From positions 1 through 8,336 of the forward strand of contig CAZGAU010000206.1 in the NCBI GenBank assembly GCA_964523725.1: a DNA stretch of 8,336 bases, written 5' to 3'. How positions within the stretch are numbered: the first letter of the stretch is position 1; the number at the start of each line of letters is the position of its first letter. Below, piece by piece: positions 1 to 5,518 of the stretch. A model generated the notes under the pieces. That model was not told the origin of the DNA. It did no database searches and was given only the letters and a program-made list of their open reading frames with translations. This DNA is from JADJNW01 sp964523725 (lineage in GTDB: Bacteria; Bacteroidota; Bacteroidia; Chitinophagales; Saprospiraceae). A program made the position numbers and the translations under genes.

Positions 1-293
1 ACCCGGGCAAAATTGCTGGTGGAAGTCGCGAAACCCAGGCGCACATAAAACTCCCAGGTAGTTGATTCGTTTATAGAGGTAGCCGCTGCGACGGATAAAT
101 AAGTCGTATTGCTGGAATTTGGCATATTATCCTGCAATTGCAGCTCGCCATTATTATTTACTATAAAGCGATCGGTATTGCCAATCCACTCTGGGTTGGA
201 ACTAAAATCACCATCATTGAAGTTATCTGTGAACTGGCTGTGCAAATCGTTTGCTATAATTAGGCATAAAGCCAAAAAAATCATTGGTTTCAT
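1..293 (-). CDS. Secreted protein of unknown function, N-terminal part only
   Basis: The frame opens at the ATG complementary to 291-293 and stays open for 97 codons to the window edge, so the C-terminus is missing. It begins with a classical signal peptide (MKPMIFLALCLIIANDLHSQ), with likely cleavage near residue 19-20. The mature part starts FTDNFNDGDFSSNPEWIG, followed by Asn/Thr/Ser-rich beta-strand-like sequence with W-E-F-Y-V-R-L near residue 85. This opening resembles the N-termini of large secreted Bacteroidota proteins, often carrying lamin-tail domains or type IX secretion tails further on; that is recalled family knowledge and nothing here shows those later domains. It is divergent from asd with a 149-base spacer. 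A second in-frame Met three codons later is possible, but the first gives the better basic n-region. On its coding strand TATTTTTG (299-306) fits the TAnnTTTG -7 box but lies only 5 bases before the ATG and has no clear -33 partner. Confidence 0.7.
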   Translation of the reverse strand, partial: MKPMIFLALCLIIANDLHSQFTDNFNDGDFSSNPEWIGNTDRFIVNNNGELQLQDNMPNSSNTTYLSVAAATSINESTTWEFYVRLGFATSTSNFAR

Positions 294-349
294 ACAATCA
301 AAAATAGTAATAAACTAAGAATGCCCGTATATTTGCGCGGCAATTTATT

Positions 350-424
350 GGGTGATAGGTTGATAGGCTGATAAGGTGATTCAGTTTCAGTACTTTAAAA
401 ATCACCCCATGACCCTATCAGCCC
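350..424. repeat. Inverted array of 7-9-nt words upstream of asd
   Basis: The left block reads as GGTGATA, GGTTGATA, GGCTGATAA, GGTGATT on the plus strand. The right block carries the same kind of words on the minus strand (GGCTGATA, GGGTCATG, GGGTGATT). The blocks pair: GGCTGATA (366-373) with TATCAGCC (416-423), and GGTGATT (375-381) with AATCACC (400-406), leaving a 9-base bulge on the right side. The array ends 18 bases before the asd start, so if transcribed it would sit in the asd leader. Function is unknown. Confidence 0.65.
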
Positions 425-442
425 TTAAACTTTAAAATAAAA

Positions 443-1462
443 ATGAAAGTAGCAGTAGTAGGCGCTACCGGATTAGTAGGTGGCGTGATGTTGGAAGTGT
501 TGAAAGAACACAATTTTCCGGTTTCGGAATTATTATTGGTGGCTTCTGAACGTTCAGTGGGCAAGGAAATGACCTTCGACGGCAAAACCTATACCATTAT
601 TGGTATGGAGGATGCAATCAAGGCACAGCCCGATGTGGCGATTTTTTCGGCAGGTGGCAGCACTTCGCTGGAATGGGCGCCCAAATTTGCGGAAGCAGGC
701 ATCACCGTGATCGATAATTCTTCTGCCTGGCGTATGGATCCCAGCAAAAAACTGGTGGTTCCGGAAATCAACGCCAATGAGTTGACTCCCGAAGATAAAA
801 TTATTGCCAATCCTAACTGCTCAACGATTCAGATGGTACTGGCGCTGGCGCCTTTGCATAAAGCATTTGGTATCAAGCGTTTGGTTATTTCTACTTACCA
901 GTCGTTTACGGGCACCGGGATGAAGGCAGTCAAGCAATACAATCTGGAAAAGAAAGGCTTCCAACCCGCGAAAGAGGAAATGGCTTACCATTATCAGATT
1001 TTTGAAAACGTGATTCCCCAATGCGATGTATTCCTGGAAAATGATTACACCAAGGAAGAAATGAAGCTGGTGAACGAAACCAGAAAAATTCTGGGCGACC
1101 AAAGCATTCGCGTGACGGCTACGGCAGTGCGTGTGCCAGTGGACGGTGGGCATTCCGAGTCAGTAAATGTCGAGTTTGAAAAACCATTTGATGTTGCCGA
1201 AGTAAAAAAATTGTTGAGTGAAACGCCAGGCATCATTGTGCTGGACGATACCGCCAACTTCAAATATCCGATGCCACTGCTGTCGAAGAATAAAGACGAA
1301 GTGTTTGTTGGTCGCATTCGCCGGGATGACTCGGTTGAAAATGGCTTGAATCTGTGGGTAGTTGCCGACAATCTGCGCAAAGGCGCTGCTACCAACGCGG
1401 TACAGATCGCTGAATTCTTGCTCTCCCACAAACTGATTGGAAGCGAAGGGGTTACAGCGTGA
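443..1462 (+). CDS. asd: Aspartate-semialdehyde dehydrogenase
   Basis: This enzyme reduces L-aspartyl-4-phosphate with NADPH to aspartate 4-semialdehyde in the cytoplasm. It is the branch-point step towards lysine and diaminopimelate, threonine and methionine. The 339 residues match the usual family length. The N-terminal nucleotide-binding glycine loop is GATGLVG (7-13). The catalytic cysteine is C126 in NPNCST (123-128). Q153 in TYQSFTG, R230 and H237 in RVPVDGGHSE complete the active site. The C-to-Q spacing (27) and R-to-H spacing (7) equal those of the E. coli enzyme as I recall it (C135/Q162, R267/H274), so the site looks intact. The ATG directly begins the Rossmann strand (MKVAVVGATG), so the start is secure. 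No Shine-Dalgarno is present; the leader is A-rich, as is normal in this phylum. It appears to be transcribed alone, with 234 bases to the next gene. Confidence 0.97.
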   Translation: MKVAVVGATGLVGGVMLEVLKEHNFPVSELLLVASERSVGKEMTFDGKTYTIIGMEDAIKAQPDVAIFSAGGSTSLEWAPKFAEAGITVIDNSSAWRMDPSKKLVVPEINANELTPEDKIIANPNCSTIQMVLALAPLHKAFGIKRLVISTYQSFTGTGMKAVKQYNLEKKGFQPAKEEMAYHYQIFENVIPQCDVFLENDYTKEEMKLVNETRKILGDQSIRVTATAVRVPVDGGHSESVNVEFEKPFDVAEVKKLLSETPGIIVLDDTANFKYPMPLLSKNKDEVFVGRIRRDDSVENGLNLWVVADNLRKGAATNAVQIAEFLLSHKLIGSEGVTA

Positions 1463-1473
1463 TTGTGAAAGGC

Positions 1474-1565
1474 TTTGGACTTCGGATTTTAGATATTGGA
1501 TGGCTGGAATGATCGTTTTTATGTTCGCTTTTCAAAAGTCTAAAGTCCATTGTCTGATATCCAGA
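1474..1565. repeat. Opposed heptamer repeats downstream of asd
   Basis: Four consecutive heptamers run on the plus strand: TTTGGAC, TTCGGAT, TTTAGAT, ATTGGAT (1474-1501). After a 36-base spacer, four heptamers of the same pattern run on the minus strand (plus-strand positions 1538-1565; minus-strand reading TCTGGAT, ATCAGAC, AATGGAC, TTTAGAC). All eight fit NNYRGAY. The two 28-base blocks can pair imperfectly into a long hairpin just after the asd stop, so it could act as a 3' end or mRNA stabiliser, but there is no T-tract that would make it a classical terminator. Confidence 0.6.
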
Positions 1566-1622
1566 TAAATTACATTTTTGTAAAAAAAGCGGTAAAAGTT
1601 AGCGGTTTGCTTATCATTTTTT

Positions 1623-1630
1623 TAAATTTG
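1623..1630 (+). promoter_or_regulatory. Candidate -7 box for the coiled-coil gene
   Basis: TAAATTTG matches the Bacteroidota -7 pattern TAnnTTTG exactly. It lies 66 bases before the ATG at 1697, giving a leader of about 60 nt. The nearest TTTG upstream (1606-1609) is only 13 bases away rather than about 19-21, so the -33 side is not convincing. The words ATTACATTTTTG (1569-1580) and ATTACATTTTTC (1660-1671) flank it and could be alternatives. Confidence 0.3.
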
Positions 1631-1696
1631 ATAGATATTCAATTACTTGTATCGCTGTGGATTACATTTTTCTAACGAAAATTACGAGAAACATCT

Positions 1697-3130
1697 ATGA
1701 AACCCAGGTTGGTGCTGTGGGGAAATGATGCCCAAAACGAACGCGTACTGATTGCATTAGAATTGAGACCGGAAGACAACAAGGTGAATATTTATACTTT
1801 TCCCGAAAACGTTGTTACCGAAGAATTCCATCAGAAAATGATGGACGAATGGCGCGATGGTACGCCGCTGGATTTTCCGGAAGGTTACACTGAATCGGAG
1901 CGCGAGCTGACCGTCAGTGATGACCTCCTCCCCGAAGAACTTAAGGTAGAACGAACCGATGTGGTGCAAAGGGCACAAACGGAGTGGCACTTTATGGTGC
2001 TTTCTACCAAACTCAATGATGCTTACAACACTGAACTCGAAGAGTTGAAAGACCGCGTCGAAAAGCTGGAATCCTACGACAGTAATGTCTGGGACGAGCT
2101 CAAAGGCTTTTGGGATAAGGTTCAGACCCAGGTTCGCGATCGCAATCTCCTTAGAGAACATTCCGACAACCTCCGGGACTCCATCAATGATCTCTTCGCT
2201 CAAATGAAGGAACTTCGCGCCAAGTTGGATGCACAATTTGACAAGGTGTCTGAAGAGAATCACGAGCGTTTCATGGAAATTCTCAGCAATATCGAGAAAA
2301 AAATAAGCGACGGCTTGCGGTTGGCGCCTATTTTTGATGAATTGAAAGATATTCAGCGAAAATTCCGGGATTCCAAACTGAGCCGCGAGCATCGTTCGGA
2401 GGTTTGGGAAAGATTGGACGCCGCCTTTAAAACGGTTAAAGAAAAACGTTTCGGTCCAGAAAGCGGTGAAGACAGATCACCGGTGGATCGTCTGCAAAGA
2501 CGCTACGACGGCTTGCTGGCTGCCATTGAAAAAATGGAGCGTTCGATCAAGCGTGACCGCGACGACCTGGAATTCCAATCGCGGAAAATTGAGCGAACAG
2601 ATGGTCAGCTTGAGGCTCAGATTCGTCAGGCTAAAATCAAGATGATCGAGGAGCGCATACGTTCCAAAGAAGAAAAGCTGGGCGAAATGATGAACACCAA
2701 AGCCGAGCTGGAACAACGGATGGCGCAGCAAAAGAAAAAAGAAGAAGAGCGCGAAAAGATAGAAGAAGCGAAAAAAGCTGCTCAGAAAAAGATTGAGCAG
2801 GAAATGAAAGAGCGCGAACAAAAGCTCAAGGAGGAAGAGGATAAGCTTGTGAAAGCCGCCGGGCAGATCGTGGGTGACAAACCGCATAAAGAAGAAGAGG
2901 AAACGGAAGCTCAAGGTGAAGAAAGTAAATCTGAGTCCGTCGAAGCAAAAAAAGAGGAAGAAGATAAACCTACGCTGAGAGAGCGGGTAGAAGACGCGAT
3001 TGAGGATGCGGTGGATACCGTCAAGGCAGTGGCAGAAGTCATTGAGGATAAAGTAGAAGATGCCATCGAAGATCTTACCGAAGAAGAAGAAGAAGAAGAA
3101 GAAGAAGAAGAAACGAAGTCAAAAGACTGA
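1697..3130 (+). CDS. Coiled-coil Glu/Lys-rich protein, function unknown
   Basis: A 477-residue soluble protein with no signal peptide, no membrane segment and no cysteine. Residues 1-100 look globular (MKPRLVLWGN..., TEWHFM near 95-100). Residues about 110-345 are helical with heptad character, in at least two coiled-coil segments (112-225, 263-345). A stretch at about 208-253 (IFDELKDIQRKF..VWERL..AF..V) loosely recalls the DUF349 helical repeat, but I would not assign it. Residues 345-425 are an E/K-rich charged helix. Residues 427-460 form an amphipathic segment in which VEDAIED recurs exactly 22 residues apart (431-437, 453-459). The tail is eleven consecutive Glu (462-472), then TKSKD. 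The gene seems monocistronic: 234 bases from asd and a strong terminator behind it. A structural, scaffold or nucleic-acid/ribosome-associated role can be imagined, but none is shown by the sequence. Confidence 0.85.
   Translation: MKPRLVLWGNDAQNERVLIALELRPEDNKVNIYTFPENVVTEEFHQKMMDEWRDGTPLDFPEGYTESERELTVSDDLLPEELKVERTDVVQRAQTEWHFMVLSTKLNDAYNTELEELKDRVEKLESYDSNVWDELKGFWDKVQTQVRDRNLLREHSDNLRDSINDLFAQMKELRAKLDAQFDKVSEENHERFMEILSNIEKKISDGLRLAPIFDELKDIQRKFRDSKLSREHRSEVWERLDAAFKTVKEKRFGPESGEDRSPVDRLQRRYDGLLAAIEKMERSIKRDRDDLEFQSRKIERTDGQLEAQIRQAKIKMIEERIRSKEEKLGEMMNTKAELEQRMAQQKKKEEEREKIEEAKKAAQKKIEQEMKEREQKLKEEEDKLVKAAGQIVGDKPHKEEEETEAQGEESKSESVEAKKEEEDKPTLRERVEDAIEDAVDTVKAVAEVIEDKVEDAIEDLTEEEEEEEEEEETKSKD
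3080..3112 (+). repeat. Pure GAA x11 microsatellite in coding sequence
   Basis: Eleven uninterrupted GAA codons encode Glu 462-472 of the coiled-coil protein. All use GAA and none GAG, so the tract is also a perfect trinucleotide repeat. Slippage would lengthen or shorten the poly-Glu tail without breaking the frame. Confidence 0.95.
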
Positions 3131-3152
3131 TAATTAATAGTTTACAATATAT

Positions 3153-3189
3153 AAAAAGGCTTCTGGCAAATTCAGTCAGGAGCTTTTTT
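3153..3189 (+). terminator. Intrinsic terminator of the coiled-coil gene
   Basis: A 13-bp stem pairs 3153-3165 (AAAAAGGCTTCTG) with 3177-3189 (CAGGAGCTTTTTT), including two G-T pairs, around an 11-base loop. The T-run sits at its 3' end, 22 bases after the stop codon. Confidence 0.85.
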
Positions 3190-3353
3190 GTTTTGAAGTC
3201 GAGAGGTAAAGTGGATGTTTTTTCAATTTTTTTTTTGAAAAAAAAGATTTTGACTTATTTATTTTTTCACAAATTTAGTTTAAAAATTGTATTCAGGGAA
3301 AGGGTTTAACGCGCAGGAGTCTAAATTTATTTTCACAAAGGCTTATTTTTGTC

Positions 3354-3385
3354 CTTGTTCTTAGAAGATAGTCGTTGCATATTTG
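3354..3385 (+). promoter_or_regulatory. Weak candidate plus-strand promoter in the spacer
   Basis: CTTG (3354-3357), 20 bases, then CATATTTG (3378-3385): each box has one mismatch to TTTG / TAnnTTTG and the spacing is right. A 16-codon ORF (ATG 3405, stop 3453-3455) follows and ends exactly before the first repeat copy. A transcript could run to the plus-strand terminator at 3790-3819. Such degenerate boxes also occur by chance in AT-rich DNA. Confidence 0.25.
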
Positions 3386-3450
3386 TATCGTGATTGATGA
3401 GAAAATGAGGACGATAGAAAAAATGCTGGTTAAAAGAACTGGCAAGCAAA

Positions 3451-3478
3451 TTTGAATATGTTCATGGGATTATAATTT
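3451..3478 (+). repeat. Spacer direct repeat, copy 1
   Basis: This 28-nt word (core ATGTTCATGGGATTATAATT) is identical to 3756-3783 except for one A/G difference at its fifth base. It continues into a weaker match (GTTGGTGG here, TTGGGGG in the other copy) and then into a hairpin. Orientation is given relative to the plus strand; the functional strand is unknown. Confidence 0.85.
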
Positions 3479-3490
3479 GTTGGTGGTAAG

Positions 3491-3516
3491 TCGTCCCGAA
3501 CCACAGTTCGGGACGA
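3491..3516. other. Perfect 11-bp hairpin next to repeat copy 1
   Basis: TCGTCCCGAAC (3491-3501) pairs perfectly with GTTCGGGACGA (3506-3516) around the four-base loop CACA. It is GC-rich in AT-rich surroundings, and neither strand has a T-run beyond it, so it is not an obvious terminator. The base of the stem (TCGT/ACGA) is shared with the hairpin beside repeat copy 3. Confidence 0.8.
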
Positions 3517-3566
3517 TGCACACTTTTAGGAATTAAACATCCCGAATAAAGATAAATCGCGTCAAT

Positions 3567-3595
3567 AAAAAAGAGGCGAATTGGTACTTCGCCTC
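3567..3595 (-). terminator. Minus-strand intrinsic terminator
   Basis: Read on the minus strand, GAGGCGAA (3595-3588), a seven-base loop, TTCGCCTC (3580-3573) and then six Ts (3572-3567) form a textbook terminator. On the plus strand there is no adequate T-run. It ends either a small RNA of its own or read-through from glyS. Confidence 0.8.
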
Positions 3596-3605
3596 CGATT
3601 TAGGT

Positions 3606-3653
3606 CATGCTCATGGGATTATCCCCTTTACGGGCTGAGATTACAATTTGTTG
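3606..3653 (+). repeat. Spacer repeat, copy 2, interrupted
   Basis: ATGCTCATGGGATTAT (3607-3622) repeats the core of copies 1 and 3 with one change, and ATTACAATTTGTTG (3640-3653) matches the following part of copy 1. About 22 bases (around 3622-3643) containing TCCCCTTTACGGG separate the two halves, with ATTA duplicated at the junctions. This is the copy that lies inside the candidate small RNA. Confidence 0.6.
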
Positions 3654-3690
3654 AGATAGCGTTAATGTAGTATTTCTTTTCTTGTTGATG

Positions 3691-3722
3691 CGAAGATACA
3701 CCAGTTATCTGTCATATTCAAA
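3691..3722 (-). promoter_or_regulatory. Promoter of the candidate small RNA, with overlapping inverted repeats
   Basis: On the minus strand TTTG (3722-3719), exactly 20 bases, then TATCTTCG (3698-3691): a full -33 box and a -7 box with one mismatch at typical Bacteroidota spacing. Two inverted repeats overlap it. CAAAATAT-N6-ATATTTTG (3719-3740) covers the -33 box. A longer one pairs CACCA and ATCTGT (3699-3703, 3707-3712) with ACAGAT and TGGTG (3729-3734, 3739-3743). Either could be an operator; this is inferred only from position. Confidence 0.45.
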
Positions 3723-3755
3723 ATATTAACAGATATTTTGGTGAAAATTTTTGAT

Positions 3756-3783
3756 TTTGGATATGTTCATGGGATTATAATTT
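3756..3783 (+). repeat. Spacer direct repeat, copy 3
   Basis: It matches 27 of 28 bases of copy 1 and starts 305 bases after it. The last 23 bases (3761-3783) are identical to 3456-3478. It runs through a G-rich linker directly into the terminator hairpin at 3790-3811. Confidence 0.85.
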
Positions 3784-3789
3784 TTGGGG

Positions 3790-3819
3790 GTCGTACTATT
3801 CAAAGTACGACTTTTTTTT
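3790..3819 (+). terminator. Plus-strand intrinsic terminator beside repeat copy 3
   Basis: GTCGTACT (3790-3797), a six-base loop, AGTACGAC (3804-3811), then eight Ts (3812-3819). No protein gene on the plus strand needs it, because the coiled-coil gene already has its own terminator 600 bases earlier. It therefore suggests a separate plus-strand transcript in the spacer, or a relic. Confidence 0.7.
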
Positions 3820-3889
3820 GCTCTCAATTCACTATCAAGCCTTTATTTCATGTAAGTTTTGATAATACCTGGCGCTTTAGTCTTAATTA

Positions 3890-3931
3890 ATAACAAAGCC
3901 TCCCAAAATTTCTTTTATCCTGAAAGGCTTT
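3890..3931 (-). terminator. glyS: Probable glyS terminator
   Basis: On the minus strand AAAGCCT (3931-3925) pairs with AGGCTTT (3901-3895), followed by the T-rich GTTATTAATT. The loop is long (23 bases), so this is a weaker terminator than the others in the spacer. It lies about 28 bases after the glyS stop. Confidence 0.5.
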
Positions 3932-3958
3932 CAGTCTATGCTTTAAAGAATGGGATGC

Positions 3959-5512
3959 TTAACTCATCAACAAACCTTTCATATCCACTCCTTTGCTTAC
4001 AATCTGCTCCACTTTGTCAATCGGTACGCGCTCCTGCTGCATCGAGTCACGCTCGCGGATGGTTACGGTGTTGTCTTCGAGGGTATCAAAATCCACGGTC
4101 ACACAGTAAGGCGTACCGATCGCATCCTGGCGGCGGTAGCGGCGACCAATGGCATCTTTTTCATCGTATTGGCACAGGAACGAGAATTTCAGCTGATCCA
4201 TAATTTCCCGGGCTTTGCTGGTGAGCTCTTCCTTGTTTTTCAATAAGGGCAGCACCGCGCACTTCACCGGCGCCAATGCCGGGTGCAATTTCATCACCAC
4301 GCGGCTGGAATCTTCACCTTGCGCATCGGGTACGACTTCTTCCCGCAAAGCATTGCTCAGCATCGCCAAGAACATCCGGTCGCAACCGATGGACGTCTCT
4401 ACCACATGTGGCACGTAGCTTTCGTTCTTTTCCGGATCAAAATATTGCAATTTTTTGCCAGATAACTCCTGGTGGCTGCGCAAGTCAAAGTCGGTTCTTG
4501 CATGAATACCTTCCAGTTCCTTGAATCCGAAAGGAAACTCAAACTCAATATCTACGGCAGCCTTGGCATAGTGCGCAAGGTTAATATGATCGTGGAAACG
4601 CAATTTTTCTTCGGGTGTACCCAGTGCTTTATGCCATTTCATGCGGGTTTCCTTCCAATATTCGTACCATTCCATGTCTGTGCCCGGCGGAATGAAGAAT
4701 TGCATTTCCATCTGCTCAAACTCGCGCATTCGGAAAATAAACTGCCGTGCAACGATCTCATTTCTAAAGGCTTTGCCAATCTGCGCAATGCCAAACGGGA
4801 TCTTTTGGCGGGTCGTTTTCTGCACATTCAGAAAATTTACAAAAATACCCTGCGCTGTTTCCGGGCGGAGGTAAAGTTTCTCTTCTTCTCCCGCAATGTT
4901 GCCCAATTGAGTGGAAAACATCAGGTTGAACTGGCGCACGTCTGTCCAGTTTCGGGAGCCACCTTCAGGATCACCGATTTCCAATTCGTCAATAATCGCT
5001 TTCAAGCCGGCCATATCGCCGTTGGTCATAGCGGTAGCCAGGCGGTTTTCGACAGCCTGACGTTCCTCAGCGTATCGCATTACCCGCTCATTGGTTTGAC
5101 GGAACATTACTTCATCGAACGAATCGCCAAAGCGCTTGCGGGCTTTTTCTACTTCTTTGTTGGCTTTGTCCTCCAGCTTTTCCATGTAACCTTCGATAAG
5201 CTGGTCGGCGCGGTATCGTTTTTTGGTGTCTTTATTGTCAATCATCGGATCGTTGAACGCATCCACGTGCCCGGAAGCCTTCCAGGTTTTGGGATGCATA
5301 AAAATTGCTGCGTCAATGCCCACAATATTTTCGTGCATTTGCACCATAGCCTGCCACCAATAGTCCTTGATGTTGTTTTTTAGTTCTACACCGTAAGGTC
5401 CATAATCATACACGGCGGCTAAACCATCATATATTTCACTGGATTGATAGATAAAACCATATTCCTTGCAGTGGGCAGTCAGTTTTTTGAAGAATTCCGC
5501 TTGTTGACTCAT
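3959..5512 (-). CDS. glyS: Glycyl-tRNA synthetase, single-chain class II type
   Basis: It charges tRNA-Gly with glycine using ATP in the cytoplasm. At 517 residues it is the alpha2 (eukaryote/archaea-like) form used by Bacteroidota, not the separate alpha/beta form of many other bacteria. Class II motif 1 lies around residues 35-48 (YDYGPYGVELKNNI). The family signatures GHVDAFNDP (81-89) and GGSRNWTDVRQFNLMF (184-199) are present. LRPETAQG is at 215-222, motif 2 at 248-272 (FRNEI, then the R-rich loop ending FEQMEMQFF) and motif 3 at 376-385 (GCDRMFLAML). The C-terminal anticodon-binding domain is at about 416-507. All domains are present, so the enzyme should be active. The ATG at 5512 is chosen because the repeat tract begins a few bases upstream of it; there is no Shine-Dalgarno. 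The promoter probably lies in or beyond the repeat and scaffold gap and cannot be seen. It converges on the 828-base spacer. Confidence 0.97.
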   Translation of the reverse strand: MSQQAEFFKKLTAHCKEYGFIYQSSEIYDGLAAVYDYGPYGVELKNNIKDYWWQAMVQMHENIVGIDAAIFMHPKTWKASGHVDAFNDPMIDNKDTKKRYRADQLIEGYMEKLEDKANKEVEKARKRFGDSFDEVMFRQTNERVMRYAEERQAVENRLATAMTNGDMAGLKAIIDELEIGDPEGGSRNWTDVRQFNLMFSTQLGNIAGEEEKLYLRPETAQGIFVNFLNVQKTTRQKIPFGIAQIGKAFRNEIVARQFIFRMREFEQMEMQFFIPPGTDMEWYEYWKETRMKWHKALGTPEEKLRFHDHINLAHYAKAAVDIEFEFPFGFKELEGIHARTDFDLRSHQELSGKKLQYFDPEKNESYVPHVVETSIGCDRMFLAMLSNALREEVVPDAQGEDSSRVVMKLHPALAPVKCAVLPLLKNKEELTSKAREIMDQLKFSFLCQYDEKDAIGRRYRRQDAIGTPYCVTVDFDTLEDNTVTIRERDSMQQERVPIDKVEQIVSKGVDMKGLLMS

Positions 5513-5518
5513 GTTTTT

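Larger units (their letters stand above)
3567..3685 (-). ncRNA. Candidate small RNA, about 119 nt
   Basis: A promoter (3691-3722) and a terminator (3567-3595) on the minus strand bracket a transcript expected to start near 3685. Its middle can fold: ATCTCA and TGAG-C-AT close a domain containing CCCGTAAAGGG and the palindrome GGGATAATCCC, which compete for the same G-run, so two alternative hairpins are possible. The loop side carries ATAATCCCATGAGCAT, the complement of repeat copy 2. It does not match tmRNA, SRP RNA or RNase P RNA as I know them; a 6S-like role cannot be excluded. An alternative is a glyS 3' UTR remnant. A 33-codon frame with a GTG start (3701 to 3600) also overlaps, but its start would lie upstream of the predicted transcript. 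Start site and existence are inferred. Confidence 0.45.
3131..3958. other. 828-base non-coding spacer between convergent genes
   Basis: No convincing protein gene lies here. It holds the terminator of the left gene (3153-3189), an AT-rich stretch with a T-run hairpin (about 3218-3243), a 28-nt direct repeat at 3451-3478 and 3756-3783 with an interrupted third copy at 3606-3653, four further hairpins, a candidate minus-strand small RNA (about 3567-3685) and the probable glyS terminator (3890-3931). For two convergent housekeeping-type genes this is unusually long and structured. Confidence 0.8.

Noticed and set aside
109..318. 69-codon plus-strand frame at the left edge
   Set aside because: Antisense to the secreted-protein gene, which has a clear signal peptide on the minus strand.
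1757..2392. 211-codon minus-strand frame opposite the coiled-coil gene
   Set aside because: Shadow frame; its hydrophobic Phe/Leu-rich composition is the antisense of Glu/Lys codons.
3218..3243. TTTTTTCAA / TTGAAAAAA inverted repeat with an all-T loop
   Set aside because: Simple consequence of homopolymer A/T runs; no gene ends just before it that lacks a terminator.
3631..3680. Thiamine-pyrophosphate-riboswitch-like core (GGGCTGAGATTA, then GTTAAT) on the plus strand
   Set aside because: Only the short GGCTGAGA word fits; the ACCC...GAACCTGA and terminal GCG.AGGGA parts are missing, and no thiamine gene lies downstream on that strand.
3600..3701. 33-codon minus-strand frame beginning GTG and ending 5 bases before the terminator hairpin
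   Set aside because: No ATG until near its end, an in-frame stop just before the start, and the start overlaps the predicted promoter; this length is expected by chance. It remains a competing reading if the small RNA fails.
4472..5383. 303-codon plus-strand frame opposite glyS
   Set aside because: Antisense shadow of a well-supported synthetase gene; its residues show no family or signal features of their own.
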